Assembly (NCBI GenBank): GCA_038025085.1
Contig: CM076153.1
Span: forward strand, 7,843,501 to 7,907,500
Source: Tetragonia tetragonoides
Lineage: Eukaryota > Streptophyta > Magnoliopsida > Caryophyllales > Aizoaceae
DNA: 64,000 bases
Direction: 5' to 3'
Under the pieces are notes generated by a model. That model was not told the origin of the DNA, did no database searches, and worked only from the letters and a program-made list of their open reading frames with translations. Position 1 is the stretch's first letter; the number at the start of each line of letters is the position of its first letter. Made by a program: the position numbers and the translations under genes. This document shows, in pieces, positions 1-12,222 of this stretch.

Positions 1-240
1 TTATTGGAATCGTTACCTTTATTTATCAATGTGTCACGATATTGTTTGTTTTCGATGTGTTGTGATTCTTTCTCGTCTTTTGTAAGACATAAACATTAGT
101 TGTTTACCTATATTTCATGTCTTCTTGCATTCTTCCAAGCTAGTGCTTGAGTTTAGATGCTAATTTAGTGAATGAGTCTCTTTCACACCATCACATGCTT
201 AGTCCTCCAGCCTGTGCTAGATTAAGAATGTTACATGTTT

Positions 241-365
241 GATCTATTCCAGAGGTTCCAGGTTTGAGTCCCTTTAGGGCCACTAGAGGTTTTCCTGGTC
301 GTTAACTTCAGGCCCCATGGGATTAGTCAAGCAAAGCTTGGATACCCATGTTACCTAAAAAAAAA
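241..365 (+). repeat. tRNA-derived SINE, 5'-truncated
   Basis: A B-box-like stretch (gaggttccaggtttgagtcc, near 252-271) is followed by a conserved tail (attagtcaagcaaagcttgg) and an A-run at 357-365. The same tail recurs at 9321-9478, 11087-11209 and 25721-25860, so this is one family. The A-box half is missing here. It lies in or upstream of an intron of the Iojap gene. Confidence 0.7.
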
Positions 366-1033
366 TTGATAGATTAGATACCATTTCAGTAGCTTTTATA
401 TCCATCCCGCATGATGGGCTTATAGCAGGAATCAGGATTGGCGGGATGAAGTTATTCTATAATATCAAACAAACTGAGGATATTATCTGATGTTATCCCT
501 TTCCCTGACAGAACAGTGAAGCTATCTGTTGTTCTCTGCACATTAGAATTCTGCTACCTCAAAGTTTGTGAGTGACGCTAGTCACATTACAAGAACATGA
601 AAAGGGGACAAAGATATCCTGAGTAAACATAATTAGGAGCACTGCATCTATATAGAACTGACTATCACTTATAAGTTCTAAAGCAATCTGTAATCTTGAT
701 AGGCCTCTTTTTTGTTCGTGACGTCAATACTTTATGTATCTTCAGAAAAAAAGAGTTCAACTCTTGATTTCCCATTATCTTGCAAGTAATGCAATAAACA
801 TACTCTAAAGATCCTATAATATAATAGTCAAATATATATGGTCTAGTTGTGAAAATCTCATCTTATATACAATTAAGTAGTCTTATGATTGGTTTGTAGC
901 ATCGCTTGAATACCATTAGTTATAGCTTACGCAAGATTGTTGAATGGCTCATTTCCATTCAAACATTCATATTATGAGTTTCTGTCAATGTTCTCCAAAC
1001 AAGGTATTCGGCTTGTTCTATGCTAATGAACTA

Positions 1034-1211
1034 CTCCCTCTGTCTCATAATACAATCACAAAGCATAGTTTGACTTGGCACATACATTAAGCAGCTCTAA
1101 TGGAAAGAGAAAGGGCAAAGTGAAGTATAAATGTTAATTGGAAATTTTTGTGTGTCTTATATTATGAAACAAAATTCAGGTTAAAGTTCCTTTTATTGTG
1201 AAACGAAGGAG
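1034..1211. mobile_element. Stowaway-like MITE (TA target duplication)
   Basis: The ends are inverted copies of each other (ctccctctgtctcataata on the left, ttgtgaaacgaaggag on the right) and the element is flanked by TA dinucleotides. The ctccctc-type end is typical of plant Tc1/mariner-derived Stowaway MITEs. At 178 bp it is non-coding, and it lies in the intron just upstream of the first Iojap exon seen. Confidence 0.7.
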
Positions 1212-1275
1212 TATTTATTTTCTGAGAAATTACTACCGTTGGACATGTAAGTTGACAACTTATGAATCAGTGCAG

Positions 1276-3195
1276 TTGCTGTGGCAATGGCCAAAGTTGC
1301 AAATGAGGTGAAGGCTGCGGATATAAAAGTTTTGTTTGTGAAGCCCCTAGTCTATTGGACTCGGTTTTTCATTATTGCAACAGCATTTTCTCGGCCTCAA
1401 ATTAATGCAATTAGGTATCAACTGTACTTTTAGTATGTTCCATTATTTTTATGTTTTGCAATTCATTGTGATTTAAACCTTTCAACCTTTGTATTTTCGC
1501 TGACATTCAAAATGTGCTATTTACAATAAATGTTACCTTCCATTTGCAGGTCAAAAATGTCAGATCTAGCTGAGGAGAAGTTTGGGAAAGTTCCAAATGG
1601 TGACTTCAAACCCAACTCATGGACACTGCTAGATTTTGGTATGTATAGCCTGACAAGGAGATTGTTCTTGTGTTATATGGATATAGTTTCTAGCACTGGC
1701 AGCCTTTCCAAGTGATTCTAGTAGACCATATTTGCAACACCATGAGCTAGCTTGACATTTCTGGGATTTTGATCTTCTGTGCTGGGATGACAAGATGATT
1801 ATGATTGTCATACAACTGTGTTTTTCCTTTGGCGCATATAACATCACCTTATCTTACAGTTAAATTCTTGAACTGGAGAAGCTTTTTTCTATTTGCGTTC
1901 TTGTGCTTGGGGTCAAATAGAGCCGGATCAAAGGAATGATTGACACACATAATGCAGCACATATACTAATTTTTATGACCTACAGCCGCTTTCAGAAGGG
2001 GACAAATCTAGTGTTCTAATATCAATTACTGTGCTACTTGTGGATTAAAATTATCTTTAAGGGGCATGCTTGGATTCAGGGTTAGGTTAGGTTGGGTAAT
2101 GGAGTGAATTAAGGGTAAAATAAGGGTGGAGGTTTTGGCTGGTGTTAGAGGAGGAATGGTAATTCTAACCCCTGTATTGGTGGAAAGGGGGGGGGGGGGG
2201 GGTGTTCAATTTAGGAAGGCCATAATTAGAAGTTATTACTTTTTTTTTTCAGGGATTTAAAGAATATTGCACTTAAAACAAAATATAAATGGAGTGGTCC
2301 TCATAACCTTTAATTTCAAGAGCTCTTTTACATCCCGCATAATAATGAGTTCTGGTAATGATAAAGAATATCTCCCACAACTCCGTGTAATGTTAAGGCT
2401 ATGGAATTGTGCACATGATTTCTTAGCCCAATTAGAAAAATTCTTTGATTTTGAACTTTCTTCTCTTGATTCACCAGTCAATGAATTAAGCTTCTCCCAG
2501 TTGTGAAATTACGTGAAAAGTAGATTCCTATTCCTAGTAGTTTCTCATGAATCCTCCAGCAGAACAGCAGTATTGATTGTTGCTTTCTTTTACTCGTTCC
2601 ATCCCATAGAACTTGTCAAATAATTCCTTTTTGGATGTCTCAAAATGTTGTCAATCTTTCTTTCGCTTAGCTAACTAATATGCCATCGACCTTCTTTTTG
2701 ACTGAGCTCAATGTCATCAATCTTCTTAAGTCATGGCACCAAAATGTATAGAAACGAACACTGTAGTTGTTTCATGTCCCCTTCTGTTTTGATGTATCCA
2801 AGAGAAAGACAGGGAGCATTGATATGAAGTACAACAAATCCTTCACTAGTCTAGGTAATTGTTGCCTGTAAAATAAAACCGCAAAGAGTTATTCTTGAAG
2901 CATGATGTCTTATGACTACCTCCTGAACCTTTTAAAGTTTAATGAGATCTTTATTCAGTAAGTAATTCTTAAGAGTTATTCTTGAAGCATGATGTCTTAT
3001 GACTACCTCCTGAACCTTTTAAAGTTTAATGAGATCTTTATTCAGTAAGTGATTCTTGCTACGCTTTTTACAGGTGATGTAGTTGTTCACATATTTCTTC
3101 CACCACAGAGAACTTTCTACAATTTAGAGGAATTCTATGGCAATGCCACACAAATTGAGTTGCCATTTGAAGATGAGAAACCATTTGGCAGGTGA
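1276..3195 (+). CDS. IJ: Protein Iojap, chloroplastic (RsfS/ribosome silencing factor), 3' part
   Basis: Three exons are visible: 1276-1414, 1550-1638 and 3074-3195 (stop TGA), with GT-AG borders and matching phases. They encode the last 115 residues. The translation contains the Iojap/RsfS core blocks VLFVKPLVYWTRFFIIATAF, SRPQINAI, NSWTLLDFGDVVVHIF and YNLEEFYGNA. RsfS binds the large ribosomal subunit protein L14 and blocks subunit joining; plant Iojap is needed for plastid ribosome function. The core matches the chloroplast paralogue rather than the shorter mitochondrial one. The transit peptide and the first exon(s) are upstream of the window, since nothing coding was found in 1-1275. 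The last intron (1639-3073) carries an 87-bp tandem duplication and a 16-bp G run. The gene converges on SR45. Confidence 0.9.
2884..3057. repeat. Tandem duplication, 2 x 87 bp, in Iojap intron
   Basis: Positions 2884-2970 and 2971-3057 are identical except for one base (gtaagtaattctt against cagtaagtgattctt near the unit ends). The second copy ends 16 bp before the acceptor of the last Iojap exon. The near-identity implies a recent event. Confidence 0.9.
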
Positions 3196-4074
3196 AAACC
3201 ACCTAGCAGCACGTGTCTAAATCCTGGCAAAAACTCAAGGCTGAGGACTATCTGTGCACTGGTGCAGCCTTCAGCTCATCAATGAGCAGCAGCAATTGTA
3301 TGTTCTGATGCTCGTCAACCACCAACTGGTTCAGTCTGACAGTCTGTCCCATAGCATTGCTATGCTGGAGATGGCAGAAAAGATTTGTGCAAAAACTGTC
3401 AGTGTTGCATCCCAGGCTCCATGTTGTTGTTGTACATCAAGGATTGGAAATAGTTAGTTAGGAAGTAGGTGAATTAGCACGTTGGATCGTGCCCCATTAA
3501 TAAACAAATGGTGGTCCTTTGTTTCTCTTTTCTTCGTTTTTTGTATGTCTCTTGCTGTAGCAGCTTTTGTAGATGTAGGCTTCGAATGGAAATATGTTAT
3601 GTCCGTAAAATGGGAAGTCAAGTTTTATCCTGGTTTGTGAGTCCAACCCAGAGATATAGGGGGTTTAGGGTATATGAGCAAGTTGAATAACTAGAAACTA
3701 GTTCGATAATTCCACGGATTCTTAAGACCAAGAAGTGTACATCAATCGCGAGTAGCAAATGGCAGAAAGGGGCAAGAAAGATACGTCTTGTCCACAATGT
3801 AGACATGAACCACTTGCAAATGTAAATGGACTGAAGGTAGTATATTGTTTTTGATGTTTGCTTTTAAAATATACCATGTTCTTTCACATTCCATAGTTCA
3901 CTTCAGGTCTGTTGCATATTTTTAGCGTTGCATAACAATTCTTGCCTTTAGATCTCTTGAACTCAAACACTCGCATGAACTTTCACATGTACTCATTTTA
4001 AGACGGTAACTCATATTAATCCATATCTATACCTCTATAAGATATTGCCTTGTGTATGAATATATTTAAATAAT
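3196..4074 (+). other. Iojap 3' UTR and downstream spacer
   Basis: No coding exon was recognised. An AATAAA at 3499-3504, about 300 bp after the stop, is a plausible poly(A) signal for Iojap. The remaining open frames are short and show no family resemblance. Confidence 0.4.
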
Positions 4075-4746
4075 AGCGCAATTTGGTTAAAATCACCTAG
4101 AAAGTTACACTTTTTATTCAGTACCACCTGAATCGTTGTTATTTGTTCAGTACCACCTTAAAAGTTCATTCCGCTCTGAGATTCACACCTTAAATGATTT
4201 TCCGGCCTAATCCCTTACTTTTCTTCCCGTCTTGCCCTCACGTGTGTCTCACATGACTAATTAAATGAACCAACCTATTTGACCCAATTAATCACTTATT
4301 TGACCCTTAAATGAATTACTTCTTAACAAACTAATTACCCTCCATCTCACTCAAAAAACACTAACACTTCTCTATTCTCCATGTCCATCTCCATTTTCTC
4401 TCTCCGCCATTATCGTGTTTTCTCCAACTTTTAGAGCTCTTCTCCAGGTAAATAAACTTCTCATCTTTTATTTTCCTTTTCTCCTCTTTTCTTTTCCGCC
4501 TCTGTTTCTCTGTCTTCACTTTCCCCCTAATTTTTCACTGAATTAGGGCTTGTTTGATTTTGTAAGGTGAAGGATGTCAAGTTCCAATTCAACCCATTTT
4601 TCATGGCCTCCAACTTGTAAATGCAACAAAAGGGTCTCTCTTGTCAAATCAAAGACAAAGAGCTCAGATTCACTTTCGATGTTTTCCAATCAGTCCTGTT
4701 TCGCTTTATCTCTTTTTGCCAAGATTCCATTCATTGCCACTAAGAG

Positions 4747-4784
<38 letters not shown>

Positions 4785-5160
4785 GAGAGTAGACATTGGA
4801 GCTACAGAGAAAGAACAAAGATGGAGGATGAAGAGAGAGAGAGTGACTGAATTAATTTTGATTGAAAGGGGTGAGTGGGGGATGGGTAAAAGTTAAATAC
4901 TTAAAATTTGAATTGATTTCTTTCACTTAGATTTATCTAATTTAATTTACAATTCATTTAGTCAAACCCTTTAATTAGTCATGTGAGGCAAACATGAGGG
5001 CAAAACGGAAAGAATATCAAGGAATTAGGCCGAAAAATCATTTAAGGTGTGACTCTCATGGCAGAATGAACTTTTAAGGTGGTACTGAACAAATAACAAC
5101 GATTCAGGGGGTACTGGACAAAAAGTGTAACTTTCTAGGTAGTTTTAACCAAATTGCGCT
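4075..5160. mobile_element. Non-autonomous DNA transposon with ~190-bp terminal inverted repeats (MULE-like)
   Basis: The first ~190 bp (from agcgcaatttggtt at 4075) reappear inverted at the right end (aaccaaattgcgct ending at 5160) with about 90% identity. A 7-bp direct repeat aaataat flanks it exactly (4068-4074 and 5161-5167). Long TIRs favour a Mutator-like element, although the clean duplication is 7 bp rather than the usual 9. The interior is unlike the arms: a small open frame from 4574 begins MSSSNSTHFSWPPTCKCNKR, which looks like the start of a GRF-type zinc finger (CxC pair), followed by a (GA)n tract at 4747-4790. No transposase is present. It sits between the convergent Iojap and SR45 genes. 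Confidence 0.75.
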
Positions 5161-5527
5161 AAATAATAAGATAAAATTGACAGGCAACAAGAAAAAAGAT
5201 GGTCAGCTCTATTGCCCCATGATGGGGTTTGCAATCTAGTCCACTTCGCACATTCAACTTCCGATTAATAAACTCAAACTTAGCTAACAGTTGCATCTTG
5301 TACAAAAGCTACACTAAGGTCAAAACAACGCTGCAATTTCAACCCTTGCCAGAAAAGTACATTCTACAGATGTTTCCAGCATATATATTCTTCAGAATCA
5401 CAACTAAGACGAAGCTAACTACACAGCAGCAGTCTCTACTCTGTAGATAGCTAAAAGCCAACAAGGATTATGTTTGTGATGTGTAGATAAGGTCCATTTC
5501 GCAACTCTCAGAGAATGACATCGAAGC

Positions 5528-8500
5528 TCAAGGTTTGCGAGGGGATCCACTGCTGCTCCTGCTTCGGCTGCTGCTCCTGCTCCTTCCTTTCAATGGCCTG
5601 CAAAAGTAATTCAATCAGCAGCCTATAGGCATGCATTAAAGCCAGGGAACCTCAACAAATCAATGGATCGCATAGATACTACTGAGGAAATGTGCTGAAT
5701 GTGCAATTTCATATAGCGTTTACACATCTATTGCCAACGGTAAATAATAATATGATTGCTCGCGAGTCGCGACTCATACTTCAGTCTTTCTAATCCAATC
5801 CCTCATGCATGAGGGAGAAAAGAATCTTCTCAGCGTAACACAAATTACACAACCCACAGATCTCAAATTACTGTATTCAATATCATATATATGCCGCACA
5901 ATAAGCAATTAGCATATTGAAGTCATTCTTATACTGCCAGGAGTAGAATATGGGAAAATCAAAGAGAAGGCTGGACAGGAAGTTAAAAGCAACTCATAAT
6001 CACTTTTCCCCCTTGACACACCAAGGGCAAGTGAAAAAGAAATGTGATGTAAGAAGTCTATAATCAACAGAGAAAACAATGCCTATAGCTGTAACTGCAA
6101 ATAGTGTTTCCAAGATCTCATGAAGCCAACATCAGAAAACGGGACAATCTATTGCATGAATATATTCCCGATAATATACCCTACCTGGAAGAGATTAGAA
6201 TTGGTGCATAGAATAGGAGTAATGTTCTTTTCCTTTTCTTTTTTCACCCTCTCTTTCTGGGATACACAATGTCACAATTTGGAAGTGCATTCACGTAATG
6301 TACTTTAGCAATGGGAGAAGCAAGGGTCACAGAACCTAACTTCCATCCAGAGACAGAACAACTCTCAAAGAAGTGCTATTTCCACTTATTTAACTCCTGT
6401 GTAATTGCACACTGAACAATAAAGAATATATTACCTTCTAGGACTCCTTGATATCCTCCTTGGACCCTGTGATAGAAAAACAGAAGAGCATGAGCCAAAA
6501 CACATAATTTTCTTACAGAATTCACAATTTAACAGAGAACATACCCTTCTTGGACTTGGAGATGCAGATAGAGATGATGATCTTCCCCTTCTGGGTGGTG
6601 GCAGTCTTCTGTAGTACACAAAACAATCACAATCGAAAGGCCATATCAATAACACCTATTGTGGCCTAATAAAATATCAAAATAGCTCCCAATGAAAGCA
6701 AAGGCGCAGGACTCCATAGAGACTAGAGAACTTGTGATCAACCATGTCTATCCCAAGGGCTCTAGAATGGCCATTTACAGCCCCTGGGATAAACAAAATG
6801 AGTAGTGGCATACATCTCTATAAACCATTGGTTTTTCAACTTGCCGCACAAGTAGAGGTGGCACACCTTCTAGGAAAGGTCACCTCACAAAACGCACTAT
6901 CATGTGCAAAGACAAATAACCTTTTCGATATCTACAATCACGTGTGCACAAGATTAGTGAGATTATGGACACGCTTCCAGCAGAAGTACCTTCTAGGTGA
7001 GGCTGATCTTGAGCGTGAACGAGCAATTCTGTGAATAGGAGAGCGGCTACGTCTACGACCAACAGGAGACCTCCTAGGAGGACTGCGAAGTCGTCTAGGA
7101 GGTGGTGAACTGCAAACAGTTAATCAGATATAAACAGTCGGCCTAAAATTATATTTTCAAAGGACAAGAGCTCAAGGACTTGAAACATTTTCAAAGACTA
7201 ACAGCAGGTGACTCGATCAAGAACATGCATAAAGGATGACAATTAAAAGTTGAATGTGTCTTCATTGCAAGTTAAACTCCAATAAATTTCACAGTAACCA
7301 AGAAAAGTTAATACAAGATCACATACCGGCGTCGTGGGGGTAAGGGGGATCGTCTACGGATTGGACTTCCTCGCACCCTCCGTGGTGAGGCCCTGCTCAA
7401 AGTGTCCCTACTCAATATCTTTATAGGCTTTTACAAATCAACAAGACAGGCAATTAGTAGTAGGCAGCTTACCTCACAGGTGATCTTGGACGCCTCCCCG
7501 GAGATGGAGATCGACCTCTGGGTGACACAGGGCGCTTTCTGACAGGAGAATCACCACGACGATAAGGGGATACCCTACGACGAACAGGAGAATCCACACG
7601 TCGACGAGGTGGATCCATTCGCCTAGGTGAACCACCCCTACGAGCAACAGGAGATCTCCTTGGGCGAGGAGAAACTGGAAGCATCAAAAATCTAAAATGA
7701 CTTCCAAGCAAAATGTAATTCTAAAATCGAGCTTGGATCCTCTGCAGTTCCCCCTCTCCATCCTTTTCTCTTTTTCTCTCTCCTCCCCAACTCTCCAAAC
7801 CCCAAAAATCCCCCCTATTTACAAAGGAAACAGCAGAGAGTGATCCTCTGCCAGACCCTCTAAAATCCATTTGGAATATTTGGCAGAAATTGTACCTTCT
7901 CTCGCCCGCTTTGGTCCATCCTTCTCAGCATCTGCACCATCACCTTTGAAGACGTCCCTTCTCGGGGGAGGAGCAACAGTGACAGGTGATACCCTTTCTT
8001 TACGTGGTAAGGTGAACCTAGCTCCGACAACATTCCCATCAATTTGAGCCTACAGAGAAGAACACAAGAAGATGAGGAAAACACCATTCAAAAATTTTAG
8101 TCAGATATTTTTCAATTTTGAGCAAAAACCTACTCCATCCATGTACACTTGAGCCTTTTCGGCATCAGCTCTTGTCTTGAACTCCACATATCCATAACCT
8201 TTAGGCAGATTAACCTGTATACGCAGCGTGACAATTTTTACAATACTAGAGATAGAAAGGCTTATTATGCTAAAGAAGATAAGAGTAAACTCGAAAAACT
8301 TACTGTACGATCCATAGCCAGCTCTACATTCACAATTTCACCATAATTGCCTGCCAGTGAAAAATACAAAAAGATTAGGAGGCAAAAGTAAGTGATATGT
8401 AGGATTATCCAAATTTCATTTAAACCAAAAATGACAGGGATTCCCGCAACAGCTTATATCAAACAATATGCATCAATAACCAACTCTAAGCCATTGATAA

Positions 8501-11500
8501 CTAGAGCTGAGTAGTTAAGCAGCAATGAACATTTGCATAATCTGTAGGATCCACTAAGCAGTTATTAGCTATTTGCTGAGTCAATAGTCACTTTAGTATT
8601 ATTATCTTGAATGTTATTGCCTACATCAAGGGTTCCCACTCTATTGCCTAGCAAGACTAATAATCACATATCTAAAATCCATGGCTTAAAAGGTGCAACA
8701 CCTCGTCAGCAATGGTGGCATGTAGCAAAATGAATTATTTAACAATTGGAAAAACTTCCCTTTAGCCATACTCTTTACGCAGTTGGTGATTTGGTTCAAA
8801 ACATCTGCAGAGTTACCAATTTTTTTGGGAGGCTGCATAACTGTTTGTGCGTTTGGTTGCCAACAGAAGGGGGAGAGGGCTATCAGCATTTACAATGGTT
8901 GTTACCAGAATTCAAACAAACCCATACAGGTTTAAGTATGCAGGATTGTTCCCATCCCGATGAATATAAGATCACCAATGCATCCTCAGAGGCTACATTC
9001 CTCAGACTTGGCTATACATGTCCAGTAGAGATACGTGTCTAAGTGTAAAACTTGGCCAATTTATGAAAACTTAGTGTGTTTTCGGTCTAAAATGAAGTGT
9101 CAACTGTCAAGTATCCGCACCCTTGTTAGAGTGCCAAATATTCAACACATGTACTGAGGCAAAATGAAGAGTCCGAGGAACTTAATTCAGAAGATACCTT
9201 CCAACATTCCTGAGCCAAAGACTAATAATTTTATTCTGTAGATAAGAGTATCAAAGGTCAAGAATTTTTTTCTCGTTCTCTATAATAGAAGCATGCAGCA
9301 AGCATCCCTTTATCTTTATATTTTTTAGATAACATGTATCCAAGCTTTGTTTGACTAATCCCATGGGCCCTGAAGTTAACAATCATAAAACCTCTAGTGG
9401 CCTTGAGGGGACTCAAACTAGGGACCTCTGGAATAGATCTCAAGGTCTTACCAACTGAGCTATCCCCTTAAGGTTAATATCCCTTCATCTTTATATATGA
9501 ATGCTTTGCTGTTACGAGAAACATTGTAGGCTCTGGCGTAGACGGACATTCTAACAATACTCGTCTGCCAAGGAAAACACGAAGCTTTTTTTTTTACCAA
9601 ATGTCCCAACACCCAAAAAAAATGTTCAAAAAAACGAAGTATATGTCCCAGTGAGAAGGATCTCAATTTACGCAATGTGCATTGCACCCCACAAAGATAA
9701 GAAAGAAGTCAGAAAGAAACATACAAAAAATTTCTCTGAGATGGCCCTCATTCACGTTTCTTGTCAGCTGGTCCACATAAAGAACCTTTGACTCGACTAC
9801 CGTTGAAGATTTCCTGAAATGAGCAATCAAAGTACAGTGAAATTAGGGTCAGCTGGCACATAGTTTCTACAGAAAGCTTGGATGAACGAAGAAATTAGGT
9901 AAACTCAAGCTACAGTGAAAAGACTCTTTACAATCAGATTTACAACAAATTTATGAAAAGTAAAGGAATTCATAAGAGGGGGAAAAACAGGAGAACAAGC
10001 AACGAAGGGGGAACTGAACCAAATTCTATAGAAGCGAGGTATCTCCTAATTGCTAATTCTCAGATCTTAGTGGACAGGAGCTTTATAGGTCTAATCCCCT
10101 TGACCACACAGCATAGAGCGAACTAGAAGGGAAAATGGTACCATCATATCCGTCTTATGAACTTGAGTGTTCGAAGTACCAATGGTGCAATGTAAAGAAA
10201 CCATACTAATGGCCTATCATCGGCACAAGAAACCACACAGAAAGGTACTCAGCCTTTGCCAACCTTGTACAGCACAAAACTTTGAAAACTAAAATTAAAA
10301 AAGCTTCAACTTCGGCGGGTTTGTTACCCTAAAACCTACTTGCAAATCAGCAGCATAGCAACTTGACAACACCAAAATCTTCAGGGAAATTTGAATGCTT
10401 TGCTACAAGGGTTTGCATCATTAAACCAAGTAGAGATGCAACCAATCAGCATTCAGTAGACAAACAGAACACGGAATAAGAAATCCCCATTAGGCCATTA
10501 CAGCTGGTCCTTCACCAGAAGCACAGTAGCAGGTAGACAAAACTTTCCACTTTCCACTTTGCTCGTACAACTATCTATCTTCACATTTAAAAAATATTCA
10601 TCTAAGTTGGATGTGCACGTTCTGGTTGTACGATGTCTACGTGTGAGGGTGGGGTGGGTAGGCTATGCAGTTCATGCTTCATAGAGTTCAAATGAGAGGA
10701 ATCAAACAATAGTCTTATTAATTAAATACTCCACAAAGAGAACAAATGTTGCACTCCTGGAAATTTCAGCGAGACAACTAGTAAAAATATTTCTACTAAA
10801 AGTAAAATTTCCTGCATAGATAAGACCTTTCCAAACAAAATATAACAAGCACTGGTTTCAACAAATACAGAATTCATTTTATGCTGAATACACTGATGCA
10901 ATAAACACCTTACCTAGGGGGTGAAGCTTTTTTAGCCTGGGGTGGAGGAGAATGAGCTCGCTTTGATGCTTCAGCAGCAGCAGGACTGCAGAAAAAAAAG
11001 GTCACCATTTCAGTATATCAAAGTTTTTCTTTTCCTTTGGGCATGGGAACAAGAAAGTTAAACTTTCATGAGTTATACAGCAAAGTATTCTTTTAGATAA
11101 CATCGGTGTCCAAGCTTTGCTTGACTAATCCCATAGACCATGCAATTAACAACTAGGAAAAACTCTGGTGGCCCTAAGGGGACTTGAACCTAGGACCAAT
11201 TACCTCTCAATGAATTATACAGCAAAGTTAGAGCTTAGAAGTAACTTATCTTAAAACCTAGCTTTAAATACATTAGTCACAACCACTCATCACCATGAAG
11301 ATTACAACAAGAAAACATACATATATGAACTTAAATGCAAACCCAGCAGCAGCAAGCAAGCAACCAAAATGCCCTAGTTCACTAGTGATCAGACTCACTA
11401 GAGCCAGCAACGTAATTTTAGTTACATACCCATTTGTCCGAATTCACCACACGTTCTCAATCAACAAATAAACTCATTAGAGCAAGCAACGTAATTTTAA

Positions 11501-12222
11501 TTACATACCCATTTGTCCGAATTCACCACACGTTCTCAATCAACAAATATACCCACCTAGAATACCCTCCAAGCACAACTTGTTGTTCCCTTCTTACTCA
11601 TAACCTTCAAGATCACGACAAGAAACACAAATGCAAACCTAGTAACAACAAGCAACCTCAAAACCCTAAATTCACTAATTGGCAAGCAACCCTAAACTTT
11701 ATTTTACATACCCATTTCTCTCAATTCACCACATTCTATGAATCACATTCTATGAATATACACACAACTAGAATATCTTCCAACCACAGTTCTTCTTCCC
11801 TTCTTACTCATAACCTTCAAGATGCAAACCTAGTAACACCAAGCAACCCAAAATCCCTAAATTCACTAATGTGCAAGCAACCCTAAACTTTAGTTTACAA
11901 ACCCATTTCACTCAATTCACCACATTCTATTTATCAAGAGAGAGATATACCTTTTGCGGGAAGGAGGAGGAGGTGGGGGAGGAGTACGACTGCGAGAGCT
12001 GGCGCTACGGGATGGCGAAGACGACGAGAACGACCTAGAACGAGACCGGGACCGTGACGGAGATCGAGAGCGAGAACTTCCGCTACGAGAATCGGAGCCA
12101 GAGTAAGAGCGCGACCTAGAGCGGGAACGAGAACGAGAGGAGCGAGAACGAGAGGAGCGAGAACGAGAAGATGAACCTGAATCTGACGGCGAGGCCTTTC
12201 GACCACGGCTTGGCTTCGCCAT
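5528..12222 (-). CDS. SR45: Serine/arginine-rich splicing factor SR45 (RNPS1-like)
   Basis: Twelve coding exons: 11951-12222, 10914-10985, 9725-9813, 8304-8350, 8134-8214, 7896-8049, 7473-7674, 7327-7392, 6990-7109, 6545-6608, 6435-6466 and 5528-5597 (stop TGA). They join in frame to 422 residues, close to the 414 of Arabidopsis SR45. The N-terminus begins MAKPSRGRKASPSDSGSSS, followed by an RS domain to about residue 90 and a proline run. An RRM spans about 124-204 (RNP2 VLYVDQL 125-131; RNP1 KGYGYVEF 165-172). A second, longer RS/RP domain runs from about 240 to the end. The family acts in spliceosome assembly, alternative splicing and exon-junction-complex-linked functions in nuclear speckles. 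Intron 1 holds a minisatellite-like array and a SINE, and intron 3 holds a second SINE. All splice sites are canonical. No frame defect was seen. Confidence 0.95.
9321..9478 (-). repeat. tRNA-derived SINE, near full length
   Basis: Read on the minus strand it starts with an A-box-like ggatagctcagttggtaaga and has a B-box-like ggtccctagtttgagtcc. It ends in the family tail (gactaatccc... in plus orientation) and an A/T-rich end. A 17-bp target duplication (atccctttatctttata at 9304-9320; one mismatch at 9479-9495) delimits it. It lies in SR45 intron 3 on the same strand as the gene. Confidence 0.85.
11087..11209 (-). repeat. tRNA-derived SINE, 5'-truncated, with target duplication
   Basis: Same family as the copies at 241, 9321 and 25721: ccaagctttgcttgactaat tail and a B-box region (ggacttgaacctagg in plus orientation). 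It is flanked by a 19-bp target duplication with one mismatch (11068-11086 and 11210-11228, atgagttatacagcaaagt). It lies in SR45 intron 1. Confidence 0.85.
11276..11936. repeat. Degenerate tandem-repeat array in SR45 intron 1
   Basis: A 79-bp unit (gagccagcaacgtaatttta...) is repeated almost exactly at 11401-11479 and 11480-11558. A longer ~210-bp unit recurs around it (cccttcttactcataacctt at 11588 and 11798; acccatttctctcaattcac-type blocks near 11709 and 11900). The copies become more diverged away from the 79-bp core. Open frames across the array have no family resemblance and are taken as chance. Confidence 0.75.

Noticed and set aside
2583..2640. Stowaway-like left end (ctcgttccatcccatagaac)
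   Set aside because: No matching inverted right end or TA pair was found.
9321..9478. Functional tRNA gene
   Set aside because: A and B boxes are present, but no cloverleaf with paired acceptor ends is seen; the tail and target duplication show a SINE.
11434..11886. 150-codon open frame on the plus strand
   Set aside because: It lies entirely in the repeat array of SR45 intron 1; repeats keep frames open by chance.
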